Shown in pieces: positions 18,364 through 27,738 of a stretch of 46,611 bases of DNA. A program made the translations under genes and the position numbers. The notes beneath the pieces are model-generated. The model was not told where the DNA came from, ran no database searches, and was given only the letters and a program-made list of their open reading frames with translations. This stretch comes from Bacteroidota bacterium (GTDB lineage: Bacteria; Bacteroidota; Bacteroidia; Chitinophagales; Chitinophagaceae): contig SXYR01000030.1 in NCBI GenBank assembly GCA_005788265.1, positions 1-46,611 on the forward strand, in the 5' to 3' direction. Within the stretch, counting starts at the first letter, position 1. Each line of letters opens with the position of its first letter.

Positions 18364-19425
18364 ATGTCAAAAAAAGTCCTGGTTACAGGTGGCAGCGGCT
18401 ACATCGGATCCCATACCCTGGTTGATCTCATTGAAAATGGATATGAAGTCATATCTGTTGACAACAATGCAAGGTCTACCATTGGAATGCTGGAGGGTGT
18501 TGAAAAAATCACCGGACAAAAAATCAAAAATTACAAGGTTGATCTTTGCAATTTCGAAGAGACGCGTGCCATATTTGAAGAGAATCCTGCAATAGCCGGA
18601 GTTATACATTTCGCGGCTTACAAAGCAGTCGGTGAATCCGTTGAGCAACCCTTGTTGTATTTTCATAACAACATGCAATCCCTGATCCATGTGATGCAGT
18701 GCATTGAAGAATTCAAGATTCCAAATTTTGTCTTCTCCTCTTCTTGCACGGTATATGGAAATCCAGATGCGATACCTGTCACGGAGGAAACCCCCAGAAA
18801 ACAAGCTGAATCACCATATGGATTGACAAAGCAAATGGGAGAGCAAATGATTGAAGCATTTGCCGCTGCGAATAAAGATCTCAGTGCTATACTGCTCAGG
18901 TATTTCAATCCCGCTGGCGCGCATGCTTCTGCATTGATTGGAGAGCTTCCCATTGACAGACCACAAAATCTTACACCAGTCATTACCCAAACCGCCATCG
19001 GAAAAATTGAAAAACTAACTGTATTCGGGAATGATTATACCACCAGAGATGGCTCTTGCATCCGAGATATGATCCATGTTTGCGACCTAGCGCATGCACA
19101 TACATTGGCATTGAATTACTTGATTCAAGGCAAGCATCAGAACAATTGTGAAGTATTCAATATTGGTTCAGGAGATGGCATCACGGTGCTGGAATGCATT
19201 CATGCATTTGAAGCAACCACTGGCGTTAAACTTAATTATGTGATAGGCCCGAGAAGGCCAGGTGATGTCATCGCCATTTACGCCAACAATGACAAAGCGA
19301 AAAAGGTATTGGGATGGTCTCCCCAACATGATATCAATGATATCATGAGCAGTGCATGGAAATGGGAGCAATACATCCAGGATCTTCCTACACATCTTCA
19401 TCTTCCAAACAAGCGTTTGAATTAA
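18364..19425 (+). CDS. galE: UDP-glucose 4-epimerase
   Basis: An NAD-dependent extended short-chain dehydrogenase that interconverts UDP-glucose and UDP-galactose. The 353 residues include the Rossmann motif GGSGYIG (9-15), the catalytic SSSCTVYG (Ser at 125-127) and Tyr152/Lys156 in SPYGLTK. The motifs RYFNPAGAH and RDGSCIRDMIHV are characteristic of GalE rather than of RmlB. The start directly follows the rmlA stop, so the two are translationally linked. The gene to its right, a transketolase subunit, follows after 68 bp. Confidence 0.94.
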   Translation: MSKKVLVTGGSGYIGSHTLVDLIENGYEVISVDNNARSTIGMLEGVEKITGQKIKNYKVDLCNFEETRAIFEENPAIAGVIHFAAYKAVGESVEQPLLYFHNNMQSLIHVMQCIEEFKIPNFVFSSSCTVYGNPDAIPVTEETPRKQAESPYGLTKQMGEQMIEAFAAANKDLSAILLRYFNPAGAHASALIGELPIDRPQNLTPVITQTAIGKIEKLTVFGNDYTTRDGSCIRDMIHVCDLAHAHTLALNYLIQGKHQNNCEVFNIGSGDGITVLECIHAFEATTGVKLNYVIGPRRPGDVIAIYANNDKAKKVLGWSPQHDINDIMSSAWKWEQYIQDLPTHLHLPNKRLN

Positions 19426-19493
19426 GGGATTTTTTAACGTCCTATCCAGACAAAACACCCAATTAGTGTTATTTTGCATCAAATTTTATTTCC

Positions 19494-20456
19494 ATGTTGG
19501 ACAGCATTCAGGTAAGCGGACAAAAAGACACAAGAAGTGGATTTGGTGACGGCATTTTTGAATTGGGCAAAACAAATCCCAATGTGGTTGCCTTGACAGC
19601 TGATCTCGCTGGCTCTCTGAAACTGAATGCCTTCATCAAAGCTTTCCCTGAGAGATTCATTCAGTGCGGCATTGCAGAAGCCAACATGATTGGAATCGCA
19701 GCTGGACTTACCATTGGTGGAAAAATTCCTTTCACCACCACATTCGCCAATTTCTCCACTGGACGGGTATACGATCAGATCAGACAATCGGTTGCTTACT
19801 CAGGCAAGAACGTAAAAATATGTGCATCCCATGCTGGACTCACACTCGGTGAAGACGGAGCAACCCATCAGATCCTAGAAGATATAGGACTCATGAAGAT
19901 GTTGCCAGGAATGACTGTGATTGTTCCATGTGATTACAACCAAACCAAAGCAGCCACCATCGCAATCGCTGAACATGTTGGTCCGGTATATTTAAGATTC
20001 GGAAGACCTGTTTGGCCCATTTTCACATCGGCGGATGAAAAATTTGTAATTGGAAAGGCACAACAACTTGCAGAAGGAAATGATGTTTCCATATTTGCCT
20101 GCGGCCACCTTGTTTGGAAAGCAGTAGAAGCTGCCAAACAACTAAAAGAAAAAGGCATCCATGCGGATGTAATCAACCTGCATACCATCAAACCTTTGGA
20201 TGAAAAAGCAATCATCGCTTCACTCAAAAAAACTGGATGTGCTGTAACTGCGGAAGAACACAATGTAATAGGTGGAATGGGCGACAGCATTGCACAGGTG
20301 GCAGCCAAGCATTGCCCTACGCCCATTGAGATGATCGGCACACAGGATACTTTTGGAGAAAGCGGTACACCCACTGAGCTTTTGAAAAAATACGGATTGG
20401 ACAGTGAATTCATTGTAGCAGCTGCTGAAAAAGCCATCGCCAGGAAAAAGTCTTAA
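19494..20456 (+). CDS. Transketolase C-terminal subunit
   Basis: A 320-residue protein covering the pyrimidine-binding and C-terminal domains of transketolase. It includes the conserved glutamate (Glu62) in CGIAEANMIGIAAG that activates the thiamine cofactor, and ICASHAGLTLGEDGATHQ. The C-terminal part (AVTAEEHNVIGGMGDSIAQ) is the usual third domain. Split transketolases need a separate N-terminal, diphosphate-binding subunit; that gene normally sits directly upstream, but here galE does. The N-terminal subunit must be encoded elsewhere, if this is the pentose phosphate enzyme. A DXS-like or other two-carbon transfer role is less likely. Confidence 0.88.
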   Translation: MLDSIQVSGQKDTRSGFGDGIFELGKTNPNVVALTADLAGSLKLNAFIKAFPERFIQCGIAEANMIGIAAGLTIGGKIPFTTTFANFSTGRVYDQIRQSVAYSGKNVKICASHAGLTLGEDGATHQILEDIGLMKMLPGMTVIVPCDYNQTKAATIAIAEHVGPVYLRFGRPVWPIFTSADEKFVIGKAQQLAEGNDVSIFACGHLVWKAVEAAKQLKEKGIHADVINLHTIKPLDEKAIIASLKKTGCAVTAEEHNVIGGMGDSIAQVAAKHCPTPIEMIGTQDTFGESGTPTELLKKYGLDSEFIVAAAEKAIARKKS

Positions 20457-20462
20457 GCGTTG

Positions 20463-21014
20463 ATGTTGCTTCAAGCCGACGATAATGAACTTGTAAGACT
20501 TTTCAAAGAGCATATTGACAGAGAGAAAGCTTTCACTGTCATTGTAAAACGTTATCAGGAAAAAGTATACTGGCAAATCAGAAGATTGGTCGTGAGCCAT
20601 GATGATGCGGATGATGTCATGCAACATGTATTCATCAAAGCATGGAAGGGATTGGACAATTTCAGGGAAGATGCAAAACTTTACACCTGGTTGTACAGAA
20701 TAGCCGTGAATGAGTCCCTGAGTTTTCTGGAACAACAAAAAAAACGCTCATCTGTTTCACTTGACGATATCAGTGGATCTGTTGAACAAAAGCTCGTTCA
20801 GGAAAAAGGGTTTGATGAAAAAGAGGCCGTGTGGAAACTCCAGAAAGCCATTCAACAATTACCAGAAAAGCAACGGGCAGTATTCAATTTGCGCTATTTC
20901 GAGGAAATGCCATACGAGCAAATGAGCGAGGTGCTTGAAACCTCCGTGGGAGCCTTGAAGGCAAGCTATCACCATGCCGTTAAGAAAATTGAGGATTATA
21001 TTTTACACCATTAA
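20463..21014 (+). CDS. ECF-type RNA polymerase sigma factor
   Basis: A 183-residue sigma factor of the extracytoplasmic-function group. Region 2 is seen in DDADDVMQHVFIKAWKGLDNF with the -10 recognition helix TWLYRIAVNESLSFL. Region 4 is in LPEKQRAVFNLRYFEEMPYEQMSEVL with the helix-turn-helix GALKASYHHAVKKI. The ATG at 20463 is preferred to the TTG one codon before it. The next gene, 31 bp downstream, encodes a single-pass membrane protein that is probably the anti-sigma factor, and a periplasmic Spy-like protein follows. The three appear to form an envelope stress module. Confidence 0.93.
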   Translation: MLLQADDNELVRLFKEHIDREKAFTVIVKRYQEKVYWQIRRLVVSHDDADDVMQHVFIKAWKGLDNFREDAKLYTWLYRIAVNESLSFLEQQKKRSSVSLDDISGSVEQKLVQEKGFDEKEAVWKLQKAIQQLPEKQRAVFNLRYFEEMPYEQMSEVLETSVGALKASYHHAVKKIEDYILHH

Positions 21015-21045
21015 ACCCATTGAATCATTCAGTGTCTTAGAAAGG

Positions 21046-21651
21046 ATGGCAAAAGGCAGAGATATACAAAATGAATTAAACGACATCAGTCAGACCGTTG
21101 CTAACCTCAACGGGAAGTCTCCTTTTGCCATTCCTACCAATTATTTTGATCGGTTCCCCCAAATTATAATGCAAAAAATTGAAAATGAGGAACTTGCAAA
21201 AACCGAACCACTCCTTTCCCCAATGCTTGCATCGTTGAAGGAGCAATCACCCTTTGAAACGCCCCCCCATTATTTTAGCCAATTTACGGTCGAATTGCCC
21301 GAAACGAAAGCCAATGTATTCCAAATTGGATTCAAAAAATGGATGGGCTATGCAGCTGCTGCCTGTTTAGGAGGAATGATTTTCGGACTCATTTATCTTT
21401 CAAAACAAAACCAGCAGCCTGTTTCAATGGCTTCAACTTCAGTATCCAAAGAGGTTATTGAAAGCTACCTGAATGAAATTGATCTTTTGGATCAAGTAGA
21501 GACGGAGATGGAGATTGTGCTGAATGATGAAAATTTACAGGTAGATCTCTCGCTTGCATCCATTTCTGAAATGTTAAAAGACATTCCAGATAAAGATATT
21601 TCCAGATTTTTAGACCAGCCCGGCTATGATGAATCCAAATCGTTGAATTAA
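21046..21651 (+). CDS. Single-pass membrane protein, probable anti-sigma factor
   Basis: The ATG at 21046 gives 201 residues. An upstream in-frame ATG at 20974 would overlap the sigma factor gene and add an atypical tail, so it is rejected. The N-terminal 100 residues are soluble and contain two similar segments (SPFAIPTNYFDRFP and SPFETPPHYFSQF). One membrane helix (about WMGYAAAACLGGMIFGLIYL) is followed by an acidic periplasmic tail. No zinc-binding HxxxCxxC motif is present. The call rests on position directly after an ECF sigma gene and on topology, not on a recognised domain. Confidence 0.65.
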   Translation: MAKGRDIQNELNDISQTVANLNGKSPFAIPTNYFDRFPQIIMQKIENEELAKTEPLLSPMLASLKEQSPFETPPHYFSQFTVELPETKANVFQIGFKKWMGYAAAACLGGMIFGLIYLSKQNQQPVSMASTSVSKEVIESYLNEIDLLDQVETEMEIVLNDENLQVDLSLASISEMLKDIPDKDISRFLDQPGYDESKSLN

Positions 21652-21667
21652 TTTTATACCATATACC

Positions 21668-22087
21668 ATGAAACCAGTATTCGTCCTCCTGACAACTTGC
21701 CTTTTTGCTGCAGGTGCTATTGCCCAAAACCGACCAGGGGGCGAAGGCCGCTCAATGGAAGCAAAAAAATTGCAAGCGATGGAAATGGCCTTTATCACCA
21801 AAGAGCTGAACCTTACTCCAGATGAAGCTCAAAAATTTTGGCCTGTTTTCAATCAGTACCGCAATGAACTAAAATCCATTGCGAAAAATCAGTCCGCAAA
21901 CGACCAATTGGAAAGGCAGCAAAAGATGCTGGATGTAAGAAAAAGATACAGAGAGGATTTCAGCAAATGTGTTGACCAACAGAGGGCCAATAAGGTATTC
22001 GGTGTAGAGGCAGAATTCAGGAACCTGGTACGCAGGGAATTCCAGAAAAGAGAGTCTGAGAGGGCAAATTTCGAGAGAAGAAGGTGA
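21668..22087 (+). CDS. Periplasmic Spy/CpxP-like protein
   Basis: A 139-residue exported protein. The signal peptide is MKPVFVLLTTCLFAAGAIAQ. The mature part is helical and highly charged, with LNLTPDEAQKFWPVFNQY as the LTxxQ-like motif of Spy/CpxP/ZraP proteins. These act as periplasmic chaperones or as sensors in envelope stress responses. It lies 16 bp after the probable anti-sigma gene, so it may be both a target and a modulator of the ECF system. A strong terminator follows. Confidence 0.75.
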   Translation: MKPVFVLLTTCLFAAGAIAQNRPGGEGRSMEAKKLQAMEMAFITKELNLTPDEAQKFWPVFNQYRNELKSIAKNQSANDQLERQQKMLDVRKRYREDFSKCVDQQRANKVFGVEAEFRNLVRREFQKRESERANFERRR

Positions 22088-22150
22088 AAATTTTGAATTA
22101 TTTAGTTTTCTAATGTATTTTTAACCCGGTGTTTTTCATAGGTTAGCAAC

Positions 22151-22180
22151 GGCTGGCTCTCTTTAGGGCTAGCCTTTTTT
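22151..22180 (+). terminator. Intrinsic terminator of the sigma factor operon
   Basis: A 9-bp stem, GGCTGGCTC (22151-22159) with GGGCTAGCC (22166-22174), containing two G-T wobbles and a 6-nt loop, is followed by T6. It reads as a terminator on the plus strand. The T tract overlaps the stop codon of the convergent metallo-beta-lactamase-fold gene. Confidence 0.85.
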
Positions 22181-22919
22181 ATAACTTGACAAAAGGTGAT
22201 TTGATGTCATGGTAAAATAGGAAAGTCCAGCTTTCCTGCTGCCCCATCTCCCACCATTCTTTTCTTAACTCCATCGCCTTTTTCCCATTTGCATCATATT
22301 TGGCAATAAACCTGGTTTTCATTTGTTGTAATTGCGGTGCTTCATCACCACCGAAAAAAATGGTATCACCCTTTTCTTTCACCCAAAATACCTGGTGAAA
22401 TCGCGAATGACCAGCAGACAATTCATAGGTGATATACTCATCAATCAATCCTCTTCCATCTACCAATGTGACTTTCTCATGGTCAGATAAATAAGAGAAG
22501 TATTGCTGATTGTAAGAAGATGAGTTTCCGCTTTTAGCAAAGGCCAGTTCCTGGGAGTTGATATAATGTTGTGCATGGGGAAAAGTCAGAGAGGGAATAT
22601 TGCTGAAAGCGTCTCGAACAATCAGTCCGCCGGCATGGTCCTGATGCAGATGACTCACCAAGACCTTTGTCACATCTGTTGATGAATATCCACATGAGGA
22701 CAGATTCTGGATGATTTGCAGGACTCCGTTTTGGGCAAAGCCGAGTCCACTGTCAAATAGAATAACATCTTTTTCTGTTACAACCAGAAAAGGCTGGATC
22801 TCTACCAAGAGACTCCCGCGTGGTCTCTCCTGCAGGAGATCTTTTTCAGGATCAAATGGGACAAAGACCTTTGTGTGATCGATCGTAAATGTTCCCTCTG
22901 ACAATGGAAATATTTTCAT
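22179..22919 (-). CDS. Metallo-beta-lactamase-fold hydrolase
   Basis: A 246-residue zinc hydrolase. The metal-binding motif SHLHQDHAGG gives His90, His92, Asp94 and His95. His171 in SAGHSRFHQ and Asp192 in FFGGDEAP complete the two-metal site. LFDSGLG (about 54-60) is another typical strand. No signal peptide is seen, so it is probably cytoplasmic. The pattern resembles lactonase and glyoxalase-II-like members; the substrate is unknown. It starts 16 bp after rodA and appears to be the last gene of the mre elongasome operon. Confidence 0.87.
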   Translation of the reverse strand: MKIFPLSEGTFTIDHTKVFVPFDPEKDLLQERPRGSLLVEIQPFLVVTEKDVILFDSGLGFAQNGVLQIIQNLSSCGYSSTDVTKVLVSHLHQDHAGGLIVRDAFSNIPSLTFPHAQHYINSQELAFAKSGNSSSYNQQYFSYLSDHEKVTLVDGRGLIDEYITYELSAGHSRFHQVFWVKEKGDTIFFGGDEAPQLQQMKTRFIAKYDANGKKAMELRKEWWEMGQQESWTFLFYHDIKSPFVKL

Positions 22920-22935
22920 TCATTTCAATTATTGA

Positions 22936-24273
22936 TCAACGCAAAATCATTTGCCTGTCTGCATCCAATCTGATCAGTATAAAAAGTAAGACTGTGAATG
23001 TTATCAAAGCAGTTCCACCATAACTCATAAATGGAAGTGGAATGCCAATAACCGGAACAATACCGAGCGTCATCCCAATATTGATGAAAATGTGAAAGAA
23101 AAATACGGAAGCTACGCCATAGGCATATGCCCTGGCGAAAGCACTGCGTTGTCTTTCAGCTATGTTTACAATTCTGAATAACATGAAGAGATAAAGCCCC
23201 AAGAGGATCAAGCTCCCAAAAAATCCAAACCCCTCTCCGATGGTACAAAAGATAAAGTCGGTTCTTTGCTCTGGAACAAAATCATACCTGGTTTGTGTTC
23301 CCTTCAACAACCCCTTTCCAAACATGCCGCCAGAGCCAATGGCAATTTTACTTTGCTTTACATTGTAATTGCCAGCCTTCTTTCGCTCTTCCATTTTCTT
23401 GAGGTCTGCATCAGAAAGGGTTGACTCATCAACCTGAAAATCCTTTCCAACCGTTGCATAAATCCGCTGCACCTGATATGGCTTCAATACATCGGAGAAA
23501 AAATAAGGAACAGCAAACCGTTGAATTCCAACACAAAGTGCCCATATGCCAACGATAACTAAAAACAGCCCCTTGTTTCTCTTGAACTCTCTTCTTGAAA
23601 CATAAACAAACAATACTGCAATGGCGGTCAATATCAATGCAAGCAGATTTTGATCCAACAGCAGCGTCAACACTACCAACAGTGCGACAGCAAATCCAAT
23701 TACCAGCACAGAAGCAGGGAGTCCTTCTCTGTACAATACCAGAAAAAAAGAAAAATACACCAAAGCCAATCCGGTTTCACTTTGTAAGATTGTTAAGATG
23801 GCGGGAAGAATGATCAAGGAAGAAGCAAATAACTGCGACTTGAGTTTCTTGAAATTCAGGTCAAGTGATGACATGTATTTTGCCAAGGCGAGATTCACAA
23901 ACACTTTGCACAATTCGGCGGGCTGCAATTGAAATCCAGAGAAGCGGATAATAGACTTCGTTCCTTTTACATCTGTATGAAATGGGAAAACCAATATCAA
24001 CAAAACAATTCCAAGAAAATAAAATATGTTGGATGTAGCAGTAAAAAATTTACTGTCGGTCAATAAGATAAAAACTGCCAATACACCACAAATAGCAAAA
24101 TAGTAAAGTTGTCTGCTGTAATCGGTTTTAAAGGAAAGGAAACCATTTAAAACAGCTTCATCGCGGTATGATGTAGCAAATATGCTCATGATACCGATTG
24201 TAACCAGTGCAATGTATGCAATTACAAGTGCCCAGTCGATTCCCTTGGTTATTTCAGCAGATTGATTCCTCAT
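22936..24273 (-). CDS. rodA: SEDS peptidoglycan glycosyltransferase RodA
   Basis: RodA polymerises glycan strands during cell elongation together with PBP2. The 445-residue protein has about ten membrane helices and the SEDS motifs QLQPAELCKV, VPEQRTDFIF (with the putative catalytic Asp) and IGIPLPFMSYGGTALI. A longer loop of about 60 residues before SKIAIGSGGMFGKG carries charged sequence (DLKKMEERKKAG). The gene overlaps mrdA by 20 bp, so translation is coupled. Its operon context with mreBCD favours RodA over FtsW. Confidence 0.95.
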   Translation of the reverse strand: MRNQSAEITKGIDWALVIAYIALVTIGIMSIFATSYRDEAVLNGFLSFKTDYSRQLYYFAICGVLAVFILLTDSKFFTATSNIFYFLGIVLLILVFPFHTDVKGTKSIIRFSGFQLQPAELCKVFVNLALAKYMSSLDLNFKKLKSQLFASSLIILPAILTILQSETGLALVYFSFFLVLYREGLPASVLVIGFAVALLVVLTLLLDQNLLALILTAIAVLFVYVSRREFKRNKGLFLVIVGIWALCVGIQRFAVPYFFSDVLKPYQVQRIYATVGKDFQVDESTLSDADLKKMEERKKAGNYNVKQSKIAIGSGGMFGKGLLKGTQTRYDFVPEQRTDFIFCTIGEGFGFFGSLILLGLYLFMLFRIVNIAERQRSAFARAYAYGVASVFFFHIFINIGMTLGIVPVIGIPLPFMSYGGTALITFTVLLFILIRLDADRQMILR

Positions 24274-26299
24274 CTTTTAATATTGCTTCAATATGAAGAG
24301 CTGTGATTTGTTGTGTATGTTTTGAATCAGATTCATTGTTGGGCAAATCAACAACTGCAGTCGCACGCTTCACCTGAACTTTGATTTTTTCTTTCCTCAA
24401 TGAATCCAATCGGTTCCGCTTCATTTTCACAATAGGCAGAATAATTTCTGTGCCTTCAATTCGTTCAACCTCTTTCCACCTTGTATCCGACAATGTATCT
24501 TTTAGGTATTTTTCCATCATCAGAGAAGCCATTGGAGTTGCCCAGGTAGCGCCGAATCCTGCATTTTCTACAATGACGGCAATGGCAATGGTGGGATTTT
24601 CTCTGGGTGCAAAACAAACAAACCAGGAATGGTTCTTTAACTTTTCTCTGCGCCCGTTGATGATGCCATAATTCTCTGCAGTACCTGTTTTACCAGCGAT
24701 GCTGATTCCTTCAATTCTTGCACCCATGGCAGTTCCACGATCAACCACATCCTGCATGCCCAGTTGAACTATATTGTATATCGTGTCTGGTATTTTGGTT
24801 ACTTCATGCCTTATTTTGAATTTATTCAACAATGTATCACTGTCATCCTCGTTTTCTATGGATTTAACAAAATGAGGTGTATAATAATATCCTTTGTTGG
24901 CAATGATACACATCAAGTTGGCCATTTGCAATGGAGTAGCCTGCATCTCCCCCTGACCTATTCCCAAAAAAACGTTGGTACAAGAGTTCCAGCTGTTGTT
25001 GTATAACCTGTTGTAAAAACTTGTATCGGTGATGAGCCCCTTGTCCTCACTCGGCAAATCCAGTCCCAATCTCACACCCATTCCAAAAGAATTCATATAC
25101 CCTTTCCACCTTGTATAACCGAGCCTTGTGTTACGATCCTGCCTATTGTCAACTGCCATCCTGTATATGTGCGAGAAATAACTGTTGCAGGAATTCGCCA
25201 ATGCCAATCGCAGGTTGGCTGCGTGGGCAGGATTTTTGTGCTCACATGCAATAGGTCTGTTGCAACCTCGGTATGCACCACCGCAACCGTACCCAAAAGA
25301 TGGAGTGATCACACCTTCATCCAATGCGATGAGTGCTCCCATCGGTTTGATGGTGGAGCCTGGTGCATATTGCCCTTTGATGGCACGGTTAAAAAGTGGA
25401 CGCGCAGTATCCCTTAGCATGTAAGAGAAATTGGCCTTGCGAAAACTGCCTGTCAGCAAATTGGGATCATAAGTAGGACCACTTGCCATGGCCAATATTC
25501 CACCTGTCTTGGGTTCAATGGCGACAATTGCACCTAATTTATTTTTGAGCAATCGCTCCGCGAGGACCTGCAGTTCCACATCTAAATAGGTATTCAGGTT
25601 TCTACCAGCGACTGCAACAGAATCGTAAACCCCTTTCTCATAAGGACCAACAATCCTGTTTTTATTGTCCTTTACCTGATAACGAATGCCTCTTTTGCCC
25701 ATCAAAATTGACTCATAATAACGCTCCAAGCCAGACAAGCCCATGTAATCCCCCATCTGATAATAAAAATTCGTGCGCTTGAGAATATTGGAATCAACCT
25801 CCCCAACATAGCCCAATACATGTGCTGCAGCTTTGTATGGATAAGAGCGTGCTGGCCTCTCTTGCAAATAGAATCCTGGTTCAAACCTGAAAATATTTTC
25901 CTGCAGTTGCACAAATGTTTCCGTATCAATGGCTGATTCAAAAACAGAGGGACGGAATTTTCCATTTTTGATGATGGATCCGATCAATCGATCGTGAAAT
26001 TTTTTTGGATGGATGTTCAAGATCCTGCACAACCCAGCCGTATCAAGGTTTTTAACTGCATTGGGAAGCACCATTAAATCATAGGTAAGTGTGTTCTCAA
26101 GAATAGATCTGCCTTTCCGATCAAAAATAATTCCCCTGTCCGGGTAAACAATTGTCTTGCTCACTGCATTGTCCAATGCCAACAAATCATAGGTGGAGGA
26201 AGAGAGCTGAAGAAAAAGCAGGCGTATGATCAAAATGATGAAAGCAACCAGAATCAATACCCTTATCACATTTTGCCTTGACTGGTTGAAAACCGACAT
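24254..26299 (-). CDS. mrdA: Penicillin-binding protein 2 (elongasome transpeptidase)
   Basis: A 681-residue class B penicillin-binding protein that cross-links peptidoglycan with RodA. One membrane helix lies near the N-terminus (about 11-31). The dimerisation domain follows (PDRGIIFDRKGRSILENT, ARSYPYKAAAHVLGYVGEV). The transpeptidase domain has the nucleophile Ser315 in GSTIK, the SCN triad in ANSCNSYF and KTGTAEN. A basic tail of about 60 residues follows the catalytic domain. It lies 42 bp after mreD and overlaps rodA by 20 bp. Confidence 0.96.
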   Translation of the reverse strand: MSVFNQSRQNVIRVLILVAFIILIIRLLFLQLSSSTYDLLALDNAVSKTIVYPDRGIIFDRKGRSILENTLTYDLMVLPNAVKNLDTAGLCRILNIHPKKFHDRLIGSIIKNGKFRPSVFESAIDTETFVQLQENIFRFEPGFYLQERPARSYPYKAAAHVLGYVGEVDSNILKRTNFYYQMGDYMGLSGLERYYESILMGKRGIRYQVKDNKNRIVGPYEKGVYDSVAVAGRNLNTYLDVELQVLAERLLKNKLGAIVAIEPKTGGILAMASGPTYDPNLLTGSFRKANFSYMLRDTARPLFNRAIKGQYAPGSTIKPMGALIALDEGVITPSFGYGCGGAYRGCNRPIACEHKNPAHAANLRLALANSCNSYFSHIYRMAVDNRQDRNTRLGYTRWKGYMNSFGMGVRLGLDLPSEDKGLITDTSFYNRLYNNSWNSCTNVFLGIGQGEMQATPLQMANLMCIIANKGYYYTPHFVKSIENEDDSDTLLNKFKIRHEVTKIPDTIYNIVQLGMQDVVDRGTAMGARIEGISIAGKTGTAENYGIINGRREKLKNHSWFVCFAPRENPTIAIAVIVENAGFGATWATPMASLMMEKYLKDTLSDTRWKEVERIEGTEIILPIVKMKRNRLDSLRKEKIKVQVKRATAVVDLPNNESDSKHTQQITALHIEAILKDEESIC

Positions 26300-26341
26300 G
26301 TTGAATTGAAAATTTGAATGTAAAATTAGACAATTGTACGC

Positions 26342-26863
26342 TTAACGCACAGTTGATTTTTTATTGAAAAATAAATCAGCGATCAAAATCAACAATAAGC
26401 TGACCAATGCAGTTGCAAACAGCTTGGCGATGAAATAAAAGAAGGATCCAAATTGAAGCCACTCCAGAAATATCAAATAGGCATGATGCAGGACTGTTAG
26501 AATAATGATATAAACTGTATATGGAACAGATCCCATTGTTTTGTTATTGGGCTCTTCTGTTCCCCATTCTGTAGCTTCTTTGGGCAGTAACAAGTTGATT
26601 ACAAATGGTCTCAAATATGCAATCAGTAGTGATGCAGCAGCATGCAGCCCGGGTGTTTTAAAAAACCAGTCAACCGCCATTCCAATTAAAAATCCAAGCA
26701 CCAAAAGATTGATTCTGGTTGTTTTAAATGGAAGCCACAGTATCAGAACAAAGTAGAAATAAGGAACGATGAATTGATGCAGCGGTGGAATCCTGGTTAC
26801 AATGAATACCTGGAAGAAGAGTATGATGAGGATACGGATGATATTTTTAACAACCACACTCAT
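26342..26863 (-). CDS. mreD: Rod shape-determining protein MreD
   Basis: A 173-residue integral membrane protein with about five hydrophobic helices (for example IIRILIILFFQVFIVTRI and FKTTRINLLVLGFLIGMAVD). MreD is poorly conserved, and the call depends mainly on topology, length and position. It overlaps the end of mreC by 4 bp and is followed by mrdA. In the cell it links MreC and MreB to the peptidoglycan synthases. Confidence 0.88.
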   Translation of the reverse strand: MSVVVKNIIRILIILFFQVFIVTRIPPLHQFIVPYFYFVLILWLPFKTTRINLLVLGFLIGMAVDWFFKTPGLHAAASLLIAYLRPFVINLLLPKEATEWGTEEPNNKTMGSVPYTVYIIILTVLHHAYLIFLEWLQFGSFFYFIAKLFATALVSLLLILIADLFFNKKSTVR

Positions 26864-27708
26864 TCCTTGATTTGTTTTAATTGCACCTCGTTCATTTCTT
26901 CACGCAAGGCGTTTTTTACAACATACGCATGCTGTACATTTGAAAAATCGACTGCAGTTCTTACTTTCAAGATATATGTATTCGTTTCCAAGTCTTGCTG
27001 GACATTGTCTACCCATCCAATGCGTGAGCCGGGAGGAAACTTGTCAGAATATGGACTTGAAACAACTTCATCACCTTTTTTAACAACCACGGTCTTAGGA
27101 ATTTTTCTCAAAACCAACAAACCGGGATCCCTGCCATCCCAGGTGATCTCACCCAAACCACTTCCTTTTTTCAAGATGGCAATCACCTTGGATTGCTTAT
27201 GCAACAAGCTCATGACCAAACTCATGTTCTTGCTGACGCCTACCACCGTTCCAATGATTCCATCTGCTCCAACGACCGCCATGTTTTCAGAAACTCCCTG
27301 CTCACTGCCGCGATGCAGCGTCAAGTAATTTTGTTGAAGAAATACACTGTTGGAAATGACCTTGGCTGACAAGTACTGGTATTGCAGGAATTGCTTTACT
27401 GAATCGACATAGGCCGTATCGGTAACGTATTTGTATCCAGTATCAGGCATCAATTGACCAGATGGAACGTTGGACAACAAGAACGCATTTTGATCTCTCA
27501 ATTTTTTATTTTCCTTGCGAAGTGCAAAATACTCTTCCACATTATTTGCTCTGCGATTGATATCTCCAGATACTTCCCCTGCCATCATTCCAAAATATGT
27601 ACTGTGGAACCTGTTGGAAGAAAACAACATGGAAAGGGAGATCCCCTGTAAAATCAAAAACAAAATGAAAACTGCGTACCGTCTGATGAAAAGAAAAACA
27701 TTGCGCAT
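26860..27708 (-). CDS. mreC: Rod shape-determining protein MreC
   Basis: A 282-residue membrane-anchored periplasmic protein. A single membrane helix (about 10-28) is followed by a coiled coil (about 50-80, FALRKENKKLRDQNAFL) and the beta-barrel MreC domain, with YLTLHRGSEQGVSENMAVV and the motif DGIIGTVVGVSKNMS. It scaffolds PBP2 and RodA along MreB. It follows mreB after 30 bp and overlaps mreD by 4 bp. Confidence 0.94.
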   Translation of the reverse strand: MRNVFLFIRRYAVFILFLILQGISLSMLFSSNRFHSTYFGMMAGEVSGDINRRANNVEEYFALRKENKKLRDQNAFLLSNVPSGQLMPDTGYKYVTDTAYVDSVKQFLQYQYLSAKVISNSVFLQQNYLTLHRGSEQGVSENMAVVGADGIIGTVVGVSKNMSLVMSLLHKQSKVIAILKKGSGLGEITWDGRDPGLLVLRKIPKTVVVKKGDEVVSSPYSDKFPPGSRIGWVDNVQQDLETNTYILKVRTAVDFSNVQHAYVVKNALREEMNEVQLKQIKE

Positions 27709-27738
27709 GTTTGAAACTTCCTTGGGTAAAAAGCCCGG

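Noticed and set aside
20974-21045. Upstream ATG for the anti-sigma-like gene
   Set aside because: It would overlap the sigma factor gene by 41 bp; the ATG at 21046 gives a typical soluble N-terminus.
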